A DNA stretch of 21,152 nt from an uncultured Oscillospiraceae bacterium (GTDB taxonomy: Bacteria > Bacillota > Clostridia > Oscillospirales > Oscillospiraceae): the NCBI GenBank assembly GCA_934661735.1, contig CAKUJN010000035.1, positions 1-21,152 of the forward strand. The letters run 5' to 3'. Each line of letters starts with the position of its first letter. The first letter of the stretch is position 1. The position numbers and the translations under genes were made by a program. A model generated the notes under the pieces. It saw only the letters and a list, made by a program, of their open reading frames with translations, had not been told where the DNA came from and searched no databases. This document shows positions 14,773 to 21,152 of this stretch, one piece after another.

Positions 14773-14819
14773 AGCCGGACGCGCACACGCGCGCCGTACA
14801 GACGGGAGGCGTTTTATTC

Positions 14820-16013
14820 ATGCTTTCATCCGAGGTTCTGGCGCTTACACCGCAGCTGATTGCGTGGCGGCGCGAAATGCACCGCCATCCGGAGCTGTCC
14901 TTTCAGGAATATGAAACCACTGATTTCATCGAGCGGACGCTCCGCTCGTTTGGAATCACCGAGATTTCCCGCCCCTGCAAAACCGGACTGATTGCCGTTG
15001 TGCGCGGCACAAAGACCGGCAGGCCGGCCGCACTCGGCATCCGCGCCGACATTGACGCGCTGGCCATTCAGGAAAAAACAGGGCTGGAGTATGCATCCGA
15101 ACGCGCCGGTGTTATGCACGCATGCGGCCATGACGGCCACGCCGCCATGCTACTGGCCGCAGCAAAGCTCCTTCAGGAGTCGCGCGACAGCTTCTGCGGC
15201 GAAGTACGGCTTTTGTTCCAGCATGCCGAGGAGCTGCCGCCAGGCGGCGCGATTGAGATGGTTCGTGCCGGCGCAGCCGACGGTCTCGACGCCGTACTGG
15301 GCCTGCATCTGTCGTCCGTATTCCCCACCGGCGCATTTGGCGTGCGCGTCGGGATGCTGACGTCCAACGTGGATCGCTTTGATATTACGCTGCGCGGCAA
15401 AGCCGGTCACTGCTCGTATCCAGAGCAGTGTCTGGATGTTGTTCCGGCAGGCGCGCAGCTGATTTCCGCACTTCAGACCGTGGTCTCGCGGCGTGTCGCC
15501 GCGGTTGCGCCGACCGTACTTTCCATCTGTCAGGTCACAGCCGGAAACGCATACAATATCATTCCCGACCGGATGACGCTGACCGGCACCACGCGCTGCT
15601 TCGGGCCGGAGGCCCGCCGCTTTATGCGCGCGGAGATGGAGCGCATGACACAGGGTGTCGCGCTGAGTGCGGGGCTGCAATACGATTTCCAGTGGCAGGA
15701 GGGCTACCCATCTGTCGTCAACGACGCGGCGCTGACCAAAACCGCCTCCGGCGTGATTGCCGCGCGCTTCGGCGAGGAGTCCGTACTGTCCATCGACCCG
15801 CTGATGCCAGGCGAGGACTATCCGTATTTTCTGGAGGACGGCAGACGTCCCGGCTTCTTTGTCGAGCTGGGCACCCGCTGCGCCGAAAAGCATTGCGACC
15901 AGCCGCATCATAATCCGCTGTACCGGATGGACGAGGACGCGCTGCCGCGCGGCGTGCAATACTACTGCGACATGGTGCGCCTGCTGCTGGACGGTTCGCG
16001 CGCACACATCTGA
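14820..16013 (+). CDS. M20-family amidohydrolase (N-acyl amino acid/hippurate hydrolase type)
   Basis: A 397-residue cytosolic metallopeptidase of family M20D, which removes acyl groups from N-acyl amino acids such as hippurate or N-acetyl amino acids. Hallmarks: WRREMHRHPELSFQEYET at 16-33, GIRADIDALAIQEKTGL, VMHACGHDGHAAML with metal ligands Cys102 and His104, LLFQHAEELPPGGA with catalytic and metal Glu137/Glu138, GLHL His163, the dimerisation domain with GKAGHCSYPEQCLD, and a late His in CDQPHHNPLY. Length is typical. GGGAGG lies ten bases before ATG. It is the first gene of an operon with a HAD hydrolase and a CAT-like acetyltransferase; exact substrate is not predictable. Confidence 0.93.
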   Translation: MLSSEVLALTPQLIAWRREMHRHPELSFQEYETTDFIERTLRSFGITEISRPCKTGLIAVVRGTKTGRPAALGIRADIDALAIQEKTGLEYASERAGVMHACGHDGHAAMLLAAAKLLQESRDSFCGEVRLLFQHAEELPPGGAIEMVRAGAADGLDAVLGLHLSSVFPTGAFGVRVGMLTSNVDRFDITLRGKAGHCSYPEQCLDVVPAGAQLISALQTVVSRRVAAVAPTVLSICQVTAGNAYNIIPDRMTLTGTTRCFGPEARRFMRAEMERMTQGVALSAGLQYDFQWQEGYPSVVNDAALTKTASGVIAARFGEESVLSIDPLMPGEDYPYFLEDGRRPGFFVELGTRCAEKHCDQPHHNPLYRMDEDALPRGVQYYCDMVRLLLDGSRAHI

Positions 16014-16058
16014 ATCTGAGGCGCTGCGGCCTGAAAAATCTGACACACGGAGGCTCAC

Positions 16059-16718
16059 ATGCGATATCAATGTCTGGTTCTGGACCACGACGATACCGTC
16101 GTCAACAGCACCGCCGTCATCCATTTCCCGTCGTTTCTGGAATATCTGAAACTGGTGCGTCCCGACGCGCACTATACGCTGGAGGACTATTTCCGCAAGA
16201 ATTTCGACCCCGGCATTCTGTCGCTGTTCACCGACGAGCTTGGCTTTACCGAAGAAGAGCTGCAGAACGAATTCAAATTCTGGCAGGAGTATCTGCAAAC
16301 ACGCGTACCGGAGGCATACGGCAGCATCCGCGAAATTCTGCTGCGCCATCGTGCGCGCGGCGGCAGAATTGCCGTGATTTCCCACTCCATGTCCGACAAA
16401 ATCCGCCGCGACTACGCCGCAAATGACCTGCCGGAGCCGGATCTGATCTTCGGCTGGGAGCTGCCGCAGGAGCAGCGCAAGCCCAACGCATGGCCGCTGG
16501 AGCAGGTCTGGAAGCGGCTGGGCCTTTTACCAGAGCAGCTGCTGGTGGTGGACGATCTGAAGCCTGGGTTTGATATGGCACAGCTGTGCGGTGTGGACTT
16601 CGCCGCCGCCGGATGGGCCAACGACGTGCCCGAAATTGAGAGCTTCATGCGCCGACACTGCAAATACTATTTCAAAACCGTCCAGGAACTGGACCGGTTT
16701 CTGGAGGCGGACGTATGA
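16059..16718 (+). CDS. HAD-superfamily hydrolase
   Basis: A 219-residue haloacid dehalogenase-type phosphatase. Motif I is VLDHDDTVV with nucleophile Asp9 and acid Asp11; motif II is the Ser of AVISHS; motif III is the Lys of QRKPNAWP; motif IV is LLVVDDLKPG. The helical cap between motifs I and II places it with phosphoglycolate phosphatase-like (subfamily I) enzymes. The substrate is unknown, most likely a small phosphorylated metabolite. GGAGG (16049-16053) precedes the ATG. The stop overlaps the next gene in ATGA, so the two are translationally coupled. The M20 gene ends 45 bases upstream. Confidence 0.9.
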   Translation: MRYQCLVLDHDDTVVNSTAVIHFPSFLEYLKLVRPDAHYTLEDYFRKNFDPGILSLFTDELGFTEEELQNEFKFWQEYLQTRVPEAYGSIREILLRHRARGGRIAVISHSMSDKIRRDYAANDLPEPDLIFGWELPQEQRKPNAWPLEQVWKRLGLLPEQLLVVDDLKPGFDMAQLCGVDFAAAGWANDVPEIESFMRRHCKYYFKTVQELDRFLEADV

Positions 16719-17338
16719 GAACCATCGACCCGAAAAACTGGGAGCGTGGCGAAATTTTCGATCTGTTCTCCGCATGCGACCATCCGTTTTATTCCGTCAG
16801 CTTTGAGCTGGACGTGAGCAGGCTCTATCATCTGACGCACGAAACCGGACAGTCGTTTTATTACTCCATGGCCTATCTGGTCACGACCGCGATGGAGTTT
16901 GTTGAGGCATTCCGGATGCGCATCCGCGGCGGACAGATCGAGGTGGTGGACGAGCTGATTCCCAGCTGTACCGATCTGATGCCTGGAAGTGAAACCTTTG
17001 TCATCGTTACGCTCCCGCACGGGAACAACATGGCCGAATTCTGCCGTCAGGCAAAGGAAAAGGCTGCCGGCCAGACCTATCTGTTCGACCGTGAGATGGA
17101 GCGGCTTGACACGCTGGTATATATCTCCTGCCTGCCATGGTTCCCGATCACCGGCTTTGTCACCGAGCGCAATCTGGAGCCGGACGACTGCATTCCGCGC
17201 GTCACATGGGGCAAATATCAGAAGGACGGCGGACGTGTCAGGCTGAATCTGACGCTGGACCTCAACCACCGCACCATTGACGGCGTGCATGTGGGGAAAT
17301 TTTATCAGCTGCTGCAAAGCTCGATTGACGCACTCTGA
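16715..17338 (+). CDS. Chloramphenicol acetyltransferase-fold acyltransferase
   Basis: A 207-residue CAT-family protein. The catalytic signature near the C terminus is LNHRTIDGVHVGKFYQLLQ, with general-base His185 and structural Asp189 (HxxxDG). The N terminus is typical: DPKNWERGEIFDLFSACDHPFYSVSFELDVSRL. CAT trimers transfer acetyl from acetyl-CoA to a hydroxyl of chloramphenicol; many chromosomal relatives act on unknown acceptors. It shares ATGA with the upstream HAD gene, suggesting a metabolic rather than a mobile resistance role. The window gives no sign of recent transfer. Chloramphenicol resistance should not be assumed. Confidence 0.88.
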   Translation: MRTIDPKNWERGEIFDLFSACDHPFYSVSFELDVSRLYHLTHETGQSFYYSMAYLVTTAMEFVEAFRMRIRGGQIEVVDELIPSCTDLMPGSETFVIVTLPHGNNMAEFCRQAKEKAAGQTYLFDREMERLDTLVYISCLPWFPITGFVTERNLEPDDCIPRVTWGKYQKDGGRVRLNLTLDLNHRTIDGVHVGKFYQLLQSSIDAL

Positions 17339-17347
17339 TACCGGATA

Positions 17348-17374
17348 CAGCCGCCGGCATGATGCCGGCGGCTG
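17348..17374 (+). terminator. Hairpin ending the M20-HAD-CAT operon
   Basis: CAGCCGCCGGCAT (17348-17360) pairs with ATGCCGGCGGCTG (17362-17374), a very GC-rich stem ten bases past the stop. No T run follows directly; the second hairpin at 17386-17417 completes termination. Confidence 0.6.
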
Positions 17375-17385
17375 CGCATTCTGCA

Positions 17386-17417
17386 AAAGCTGCCGCGGGA
17401 AATCCCGCGGCAGCTTT
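17386..17417. terminator. Bidirectional terminator between CAT and mod genes
   Basis: A perfect 14-base-pair stem, AAAGCTGCCGCGGG (17386-17399) with CCCGCGGCAGCTTT (17404-17417), has an AAAT loop. It lies 11 bases past the stop of the minus-strand modC gene, where it ends in CTTTT. Confidence 0.85.
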
Positions 17418-17427
17418 CATTCTGTAT

Positions 17428-18456
17428 TCAGTAGAGCAGCAGTGCCTCCGGCCGGATGGAAAAGCGCATAAGCTCTCCCGTCTGCGGCGCGCGCTCGGAC
17501 GGCAGCTCCACGCGCAGCTGTTCGGCATCCGCCGGCGCGCCGTCCAGCGCAAGCAGCACGATTGTGTGCTCCACATCCGCAACGACACGACGCACGCGCC
17601 ACGCGTAATCAGAGCCGGACGGATCAATGGCGCTCTGTGGGATGCAGAGCGTCCCCTCCGCCTGTTCCAGTTGAAGCTCCGGCAGACGCATTCCCCATGC
17701 TGGCACCAGCACGCCGCCGTTTTTGTCCGCGGCTGCGCTTACAAAATTCTTATGTCCTGCAAGTCTGGCCGCGCTTACGGAATCGGGATGGCGGATCATC
17801 TCCTCCATGTCCATTTCCCTGCCGCTGCGACCGTTCTCCATTACACATACGCGGGCGCAATTGCGGCAACACTCGCTCAGATCGTGTGAAACCCAGACAA
17901 TCGCCCCCTCAAACTGTGCCAGCATGTCGGCCAGCTCCGCCTCCAGATTCCACTTCAGGAAGCTGTCCAGCGCTGAAAACGGCTCATCCAGCAAAACAGC
18001 CTTCGCCTTTGCGGCCAGAATTCTGGCAAGCGCGACACGCTGCTGCTGTCCGCCGGAAAGCTGCGACGGGAGCTTCTTTTCCAGCCCCTCCAGCCGGAAG
18101 CGGCGAATCCGTTCGTCCAGCTCGCATTCCCTCTCCGCGCGCGTGCCGCCGCGCAGCACGCAGCGGATATTCTGCGCCGCGGTCATATTGGGAAACAGCG
18201 CGTACTGCTGGAGCAGATAGCCAACCTGCCGGCGCTGCGGCGGCAGATCGATATGCCGCTCGCTGTCAAACAGCGTCACGCCGTCAAGTACGATCCTGCC
18301 GCGATCCGGCCGCTCGATACCAGCAATGCACTTGAGCGTCATGCTCTTGCCGCAGCCGGACGCGTCCAGCAGCGCCAGTTTTTCCGATGACGCCTCAAAC
18401 TGCGCGCGCAGATGAAACGCACCGAGCCGCTTTTCAATATCGACATACAGCTGCAT
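17428..18456 (-). CDS. modC: Molybdate ABC transporter ATP-binding protein (altered Walker A)
   Basis: A 342-residue ABC ATPase that would power molybdate (or tungstate) import with ModB. Seen: Walker A DASGCGKS at 31-38, Q-loop in GYLLQQYALFPNMTA, signature LSGGQQQRVALAR, Walker B AVLLDEPFSALD and switch His in WVSHD. A C-terminal region of ~100 residues resembles a TOBE/regulatory domain. Oddity: the first residue of the P-loop, almost always Gly, is Asp31 (codon GAC, 18364-18366, one transition from GGC), which may impair nucleotide binding. AAAGGAG eight bases upstream and the TGATG overlap with modB fix the start. It is the last gene of the mod operon. Confidence 0.9.
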   Translation of the reverse strand: MQLYVDIEKRLGAFHLRAQFEASSEKLALLDASGCGKSMTLKCIAGIERPDRGRIVLDGVTLFDSERHIDLPPQRRQVGYLLQQYALFPNMTAAQNIRCVLRGGTRAERECELDERIRRFRLEGLEKKLPSQLSGGQQQRVALARILAAKAKAVLLDEPFSALDSFLKWNLEAELADMLAQFEGAIVWVSHDLSECCRNCARVCVMENGRSGREMDMEEMIRHPDSVSAARLAGHKNFVSAAADKNGGVLVPAWGMRLPELQLEQAEGTLCIPQSAIDPSGSDYAWRVRRVVADVEHTIVLLALDGAPADAEQLRVELPSERAPQTGELMRFSIRPEALLLY

Positions 18457-19131
18457 CACGCACGCTCCTTTCGGCGGGAATTCCTGCGTTCCAGCATATT
18501 CACCGTCAGCAGCACCGCCGCGGAAATGGCCATGTTGACCATGACCCATTTGAGCGCCAGCGCGTCGTTGTCCGTGCGCCGCATCTGATACACCGTTGTG
18601 GAAATGGTGGCCGTTTTGCCGGGCGTATAGCCCGCAATCATGCTGGTCGCGCCATATTCGCCCAGCGCACGCGCAAAGGCCAGCACCGCCCCCGCCAGAA
18701 TGCCCTGACGGCAGTACGGCATCCGGATGCGCCAGAAAATATAGGTATTGGATAAGCCGAGCGTTTTTCCGGAATACGCCAGCGTTTCGTCAAACAACTC
18801 GAACGCGCCGTGCACCGTCCGGTACATCAGCGGGAAAATCACAATCGCCGTGGCGAAAATCGCCGACCACCACGTCATGACCATCTTGACGCCGAATGTT
18901 TCCAGCACCCGCATGCCAATTACGCGCTTCGGCCCCAGCACCCGCAGCAGCAGATAGCCGACGACCGTCGGCGGCAGCACCAGCGGAAGCGTCAGAATCA
19001 CGTCCAGCACGCCCTTGATCAGGCGCGGGAGCTTTGCGATGTAATACGCGGCAAAAACGCCGATAAAAAAAGACAAAAAACGTGGAAATCGCCGCAATTC
19101 GCAGCGAATTCCATAACGGATACCAGTCCAT
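18456..19131 (-). pseudogene. modB: Molybdate ABC transporter permease, frameshifted
   Basis: This encodes the ModB permease, but in two frames. The natural start is ATG at 19131 after AGGAG, giving MDWYPLWNSLRIAAIST. The frame then runs through TTTTTT-GTC-TTTTTTT and goes wrong. One fewer T in the seven-base run (19065-19071) would join FFVFF directly to IGVFAAYYIAKLPRL and continue through LTLPLVLPPTVVGYLLL and the EAA-like loop ARALGEYGATSMIAGY to the stop. The repaired product would be 224 residues, normal for ModB (E. coli 229). Possible causes are a homopolymer sequencing error, a true pseudogene, or transcriptional slippage at the T7 run. Its stop overlaps the modC start (TGATG). Confidence 0.88.
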
Positions 19132-19151
19132 AAGCTCTCCTGCTGCGTCAA

Positions 19152-19184
19152 ATCAGGCAGACGGCAGAATGCCGCCTGCCTGAT
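19152..19184 (-). terminator. Intercistronic hairpin between modA and modB
   Basis: ATCAGGCAGACGGCA (19152-19166) pairs with TGCCGCCTGCCTGAT (19170-19184), with one mismatch that becomes a G-U pair on the minus-strand RNA. A short T run follows on that strand. It lies between modA and modB. Such hairpins commonly protect the binding-protein message and reduce permease expression, so it is probably a partial terminator. Confidence 0.65.
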
Positions 19185-19195
19185 ATCCGGTTGAA

Positions 19196-20116
19196 TTACG
19201 AAAGCGCGGTAAAACCGACAGCCTCAAAGATTGCTGCGCACTCAGGCGTGCGGCAGACGTCCAAGAATGCCTTTGCAGTGTCAACATTTTTCGAAACGTT
19301 CAGAACAGCGGCAGGATAGATGACCTGTCCGCACATGTCCTTGGTCGCGTAGTCGACAATCGTCAGACCCGCGGAGAACGCATCGGTGCAGTAGATAACG
19401 CCGCAGTCAACAGCGGCCTCGGAGACCTGCGTGGTGACCTCCTTGACGTTGGTGCCGTAGGTAATGCTGCCCGCGGCGGCCAACTCTTCCTCGTTCAGCT
19501 CATAGTACGCAAGAATCTTCTGTGTATACTGGCCGACAGGAACGTCGGAGTTGCCCATGGCCAGCAGGATCGTGCCGTCCTTCAGGCCGGCGGCCATGTC
19601 GTCAAAGGACGCGACGCCTTTTTCATTGCTTTCGGGGACAACCAGCGTGACCTTGTTCTCCAGAATGTTGAAGCGTGTGTCCGCCAGAACGAAATCCAGA
19701 CCGTCGGTGTTGATCTCCGCGTCCGCGGTGATGTCCAGCTGGTTCATCTGCTTCTGACCGGCGGAAATGAACACATCACAGTCAGCGCCCTCTTCGATCT
19801 GGGTCTTGAGCGTACCCGAGGAATCGAAGTTGAACTGGATGGTAACGTTGGGGTTCTGCTCCATAAACTTATTGCCGATCGCGGTCAGCGTCTCGGTCAT
19901 CGAGGCAGCTGCGAACACAATCAGCTCGACCGGCTCAGCGGCGGGCTCTTCAGCCGGTGTCTCCTCGACGGGAGCTTCCTCGGCAGGCGTCTCAGCGGGC
20001 TGTGCGTCCACTGCGGGCGCGTCGGTCTTTTCCTCGGTCTTTGCGGGCGCGGCTGCGCACGCGGCCATGCCGAGCACCAGTGTCAGTGCCAGCAGAATTG
20101 CAAGAAACTTTTTTAT
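19196..20116 (-). CDS. modA: Molybdate-binding lipoprotein, ATA at the expected start
   Basis: The 306-residue substrate-binding protein of the molybdate importer. It has a lipoprotein signal (KKFLAILLALTLVLGMAAC, Cys20), a Pro/Glu-rich spacer (~25-60), then the ModA fold: LIVFAAASMTETL, FNFDSSGTLKTQIEEGADCD with oxyanion-binding serines, LAMGNSDVPVGQYTQ and EAAVDCGVIYCTDA. The coding start is odd: AAGGAG (20126-20131) lies nine bases before an ATA codon (20114-20116) exactly where ATG is expected. No ATG, GTG or TTG occurs nearby in frame. In-frame ATGs further upstream lie inside the preceding gene and lack a ribosome binding site. ATA may be a mutated start, a sequencing error, or rare weak initiation. 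Confidence 0.88.
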   Translation of the reverse strand: MKKFLAILLALTLVLGMAACAAAPAKTEEKTDAPAVDAQPAETPAEEAPVEETPAEEPAAEPVELIVFAAASMTETLTAIGNKFMEQNPNVTIQFNFDSSGTLKTQIEEGADCDVFISAGQKQMNQLDITADAEINTDGLDFVLADTRFNILENKVTLVVPESNEKGVASFDDMAAGLKDGTILLAMGNSDVPVGQYTQKILAYYELNEEELAAAGSITYGTNVKEVTTQVSEAAVDCGVIYCTDAFSAGLTIVDYATKDMCGQVIYPAAVLNVSKNVDTAKAFLDVCRTPECAAIFEAVGFTALS

Positions 20117-20145
20117 TTTTGTAAACTCCTTTGCTTTGAACTTTA

Positions 20146-20168
20146 TAAAACGCCATATGGCGGTTTTA
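20146..20168 (-). promoter_or_regulatory. Near-perfect palindrome between molybdopterin-binding gene and modA
   Basis: TAAAACGCCAT (20146-20156) pairs with ATGGCGGTTTTA (20157-20168) with one bulged G. On the minus strand it ends in TTTTAT. It lies in the 66-base gap before modA and could be an attenuator, a processing site or a molybdate-responsive operator. Confidence 0.45.
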
Positions 20169-20181
20169 CCGCATGTCTGAT

Positions 20182-20931
20182 TTACTTTCCGAACGGGCAG
20201 ACGGGATACCGGCATTCGGCGCAGCCGAGGCACAGCCCGCCGTTACCCATTTCGGCGATTTCCCGCCGTGTGACCGGCACGCCCGCCGCAATACGCGGCA
20301 GCAGCAGATCAAAAACAGTCGCCTTTGCATACATCACGCAGCCAGGCAGGCCCACGACCGGCTGCCCGTCTGGATAATAACCCAGCAGGAACATCGCCCC
20401 GGGCAGAACCGGCGCGCCGTAGGAGATGATGTCCGCACCGCTTTTTTTGATTGCACCAGGCGTATTGTCGTCGGGGTCGACGCTCATGCCGCCGGTGCAG
20501 AGAATCATGTCTGTCTTTTTCGCGCGCATTTCCGCAATTGCCGCAGCAACCTGCTCAAGACCGTCGCCGACCGTCACATGCTCGGTCATGCGGATGCCGA
20601 ACGCCGCCAGCTTTTTCTCCAAAATCGGTGTGAACGTATCCTGAATCCGTCCGCTCGCAACCTCGCTTCCAGTTGTGATAACCGCCGCGGTTGTCAGCTT
20701 GTATGGCAGCAACTCCAGAATCGGCTCTTCAGCCGCAATCGTGTCCGCCGCGTCAAGCTTTTCCTCGCGGATGATCAGCGGAATCACGCGCGTGCCGCAG
20801 AGCTTGTCTCCGGCGTGGACAGGCGTATTGGAATGGCGTGTGGCAATCATCAGCTCATCGATCATATTGATCGCGTTGAGCTTTTCCACATTGACACGGA
20901 ACAGCCCGTCGCATGCGGCTCGAAGGTCGGC
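20182..20931 (-). pseudogene. Molybdopterin-binding protein (MoeA/MoaB-like domain), 5' end missing
   Basis: About 249 codons of a molybdopterin-binding protein related to the MoeA C-terminal/MoCF domain, linked to molybdenum cofactor use. Seen: AACDGLFRVNVEKLNAINM at the N-terminal edge, AVITTGSEVASGRIQDTFTP, ILCTGGMSVDPDDNTPGAIK, SYGAPVLPGAMFLL and PVVGLPGCVMYAKATVFDLLLPR. The tail has a metal-type Cys cluster CLGCAECRYPVC. Relatives are roughly 330-350 residues, so around 80-100 N-terminal residues are missing. In frame, a TGA at 20932-20934 immediately precedes the recognisable sequence. A GTG at 20889 could start a shorter product but has no ribosome binding site. The gene lies directly upstream of modA, as expected for a molybdenum gene cluster. 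Confidence 0.82.
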
Positions 20932-20974
20932 TCATGGTCGTGAGCGGCCACAACAGTGGCCCCGGTAAGCGGAA

Positions 20975-21152
20975 CTATTGAGCGCCGTGAGCGGATCGAC
21001 GCGGGTTAGCTTCGGAGATGAAGTCGACCAGCTCCGCGGCGCGATGGCGCCATAGGCCGGCCCGCAGCACTTTTTCATGCCCCTTGCGGGCGAGCTTCTC
21101 GCCACGGCTGCTTTCTATCAAACCGCCCATCACGCCTGCGGCGGTCTCAGGC
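20975..21152 (-). CDS. 3' end of an unrelated gene, possibly a glycosyltransferase (partial)
   Basis: The minus strand is open from the window edge to TAG at 20975-20977, about 58 codons. It includes GLIESSRGEKLARKGHEKVL and LWRHRAAELVDFISEAN. The pattern 'LA..G...V....W...A.EL..' resembles the C-terminal end of GT4-type glycosyltransferases, but this is a guess from a short piece. It has no link to molybdenum metabolism, and its base and codon use (many GCC/CGC codons) differs somewhat from neighbouring genes. It may belong to another genomic locus joined here by rearrangement or assembly. Confidence 0.4.
   Translation of the reverse strand, partial: PETAAGVMGGLIESSRGEKLARKGHEKVLRAGLWRHRAAELVDFISEANPRRSAHGAQ

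Noticed and set aside
15150..16385. Minus-strand open frame of 411 codons
   Set aside because: Antisense to both the M20 and HAD genes; a shadow.
16715..17338. Calling this a chloramphenicol resistance determinant
   Set aside because: The catalytic motif is intact but the gene is coupled to a HAD hydrolase in a metabolic-looking operon; many CAT-fold proteins act on other acceptors.

Overview
The window looks like a chromosomal segment of a fairly GC-rich Gram-positive Clostridia (Oscillospiraceae-like gut bacterium). The support is AGGAGG-type ribosome binding sites, TTGACA/TATAAT promoters, Lys-Lys lipoprotein signals with a lipobox, many intrinsic terminators, a single-aptamer glycine riboswitch, and clostridial-type mod, MATE, TetM-like and YacP/Rae1-like proteins. 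No rRNA, tRNA, CRISPR array or complete transposase is visible.

Layout. 1-1900 is an AT-richer accessory patch: a trypsin-like serine protease gene between two ~60-bp direct repeats, with broken gene pieces around it (minus-strand peptide remnants and an FCD domain that has lost its DNA-binding half). 2200-3720 encodes a secreted beta-helix lipoprotein. 3791-5104 (-) is a cytoplasmic GH29 alpha-L-fucosidase. 5391-6909 is glyA behind a glycine riboswitch and terminator. 6978-11977 (-) is a tightly packed four-gene operon, read in the order MATE exporter, SprT-like metalloprotein, C_GCAxxG_C_C protein, then a TetM/EF-G-like GTPase fused to a YacP/Rae1-type NYN nuclease. 12104-12952 is a radical SAM/SPASM protein. 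13251-14507 (-) is an SH3-domain lipoprotein. 14702-17338 is a three-gene operon: M20 amidohydrolase, HAD hydrolase, CAT-fold acetyltransferase. 17428-20931 (-) is a molybdate/molybdopterin cluster (modC, modB, modA and a molybdopterin-binding protein). The last ~200 bases do not continue that last gene and carry the 3' end of an unrelated gene.

Most notable. (1) The GTPase-nuclease fusion joins a ribosome A-site-binding translation factor to a domain whose stand-alone relative, Rae1, cuts mRNA in the ribosomal A site. It sits in one operon with a drug/toxin-type exporter. (2) The mod operon carries three separate lesions: modA has ATA where ATG is expected, modB is frameshifted in a homopolymer, and modC has Asp for the first Gly of its Walker A motif. 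Either the operon is decaying or the sequence has errors. (3) A protease cassette is flanked by direct repeats. (4) The right edge looks like a rearrangement or assembly junction.
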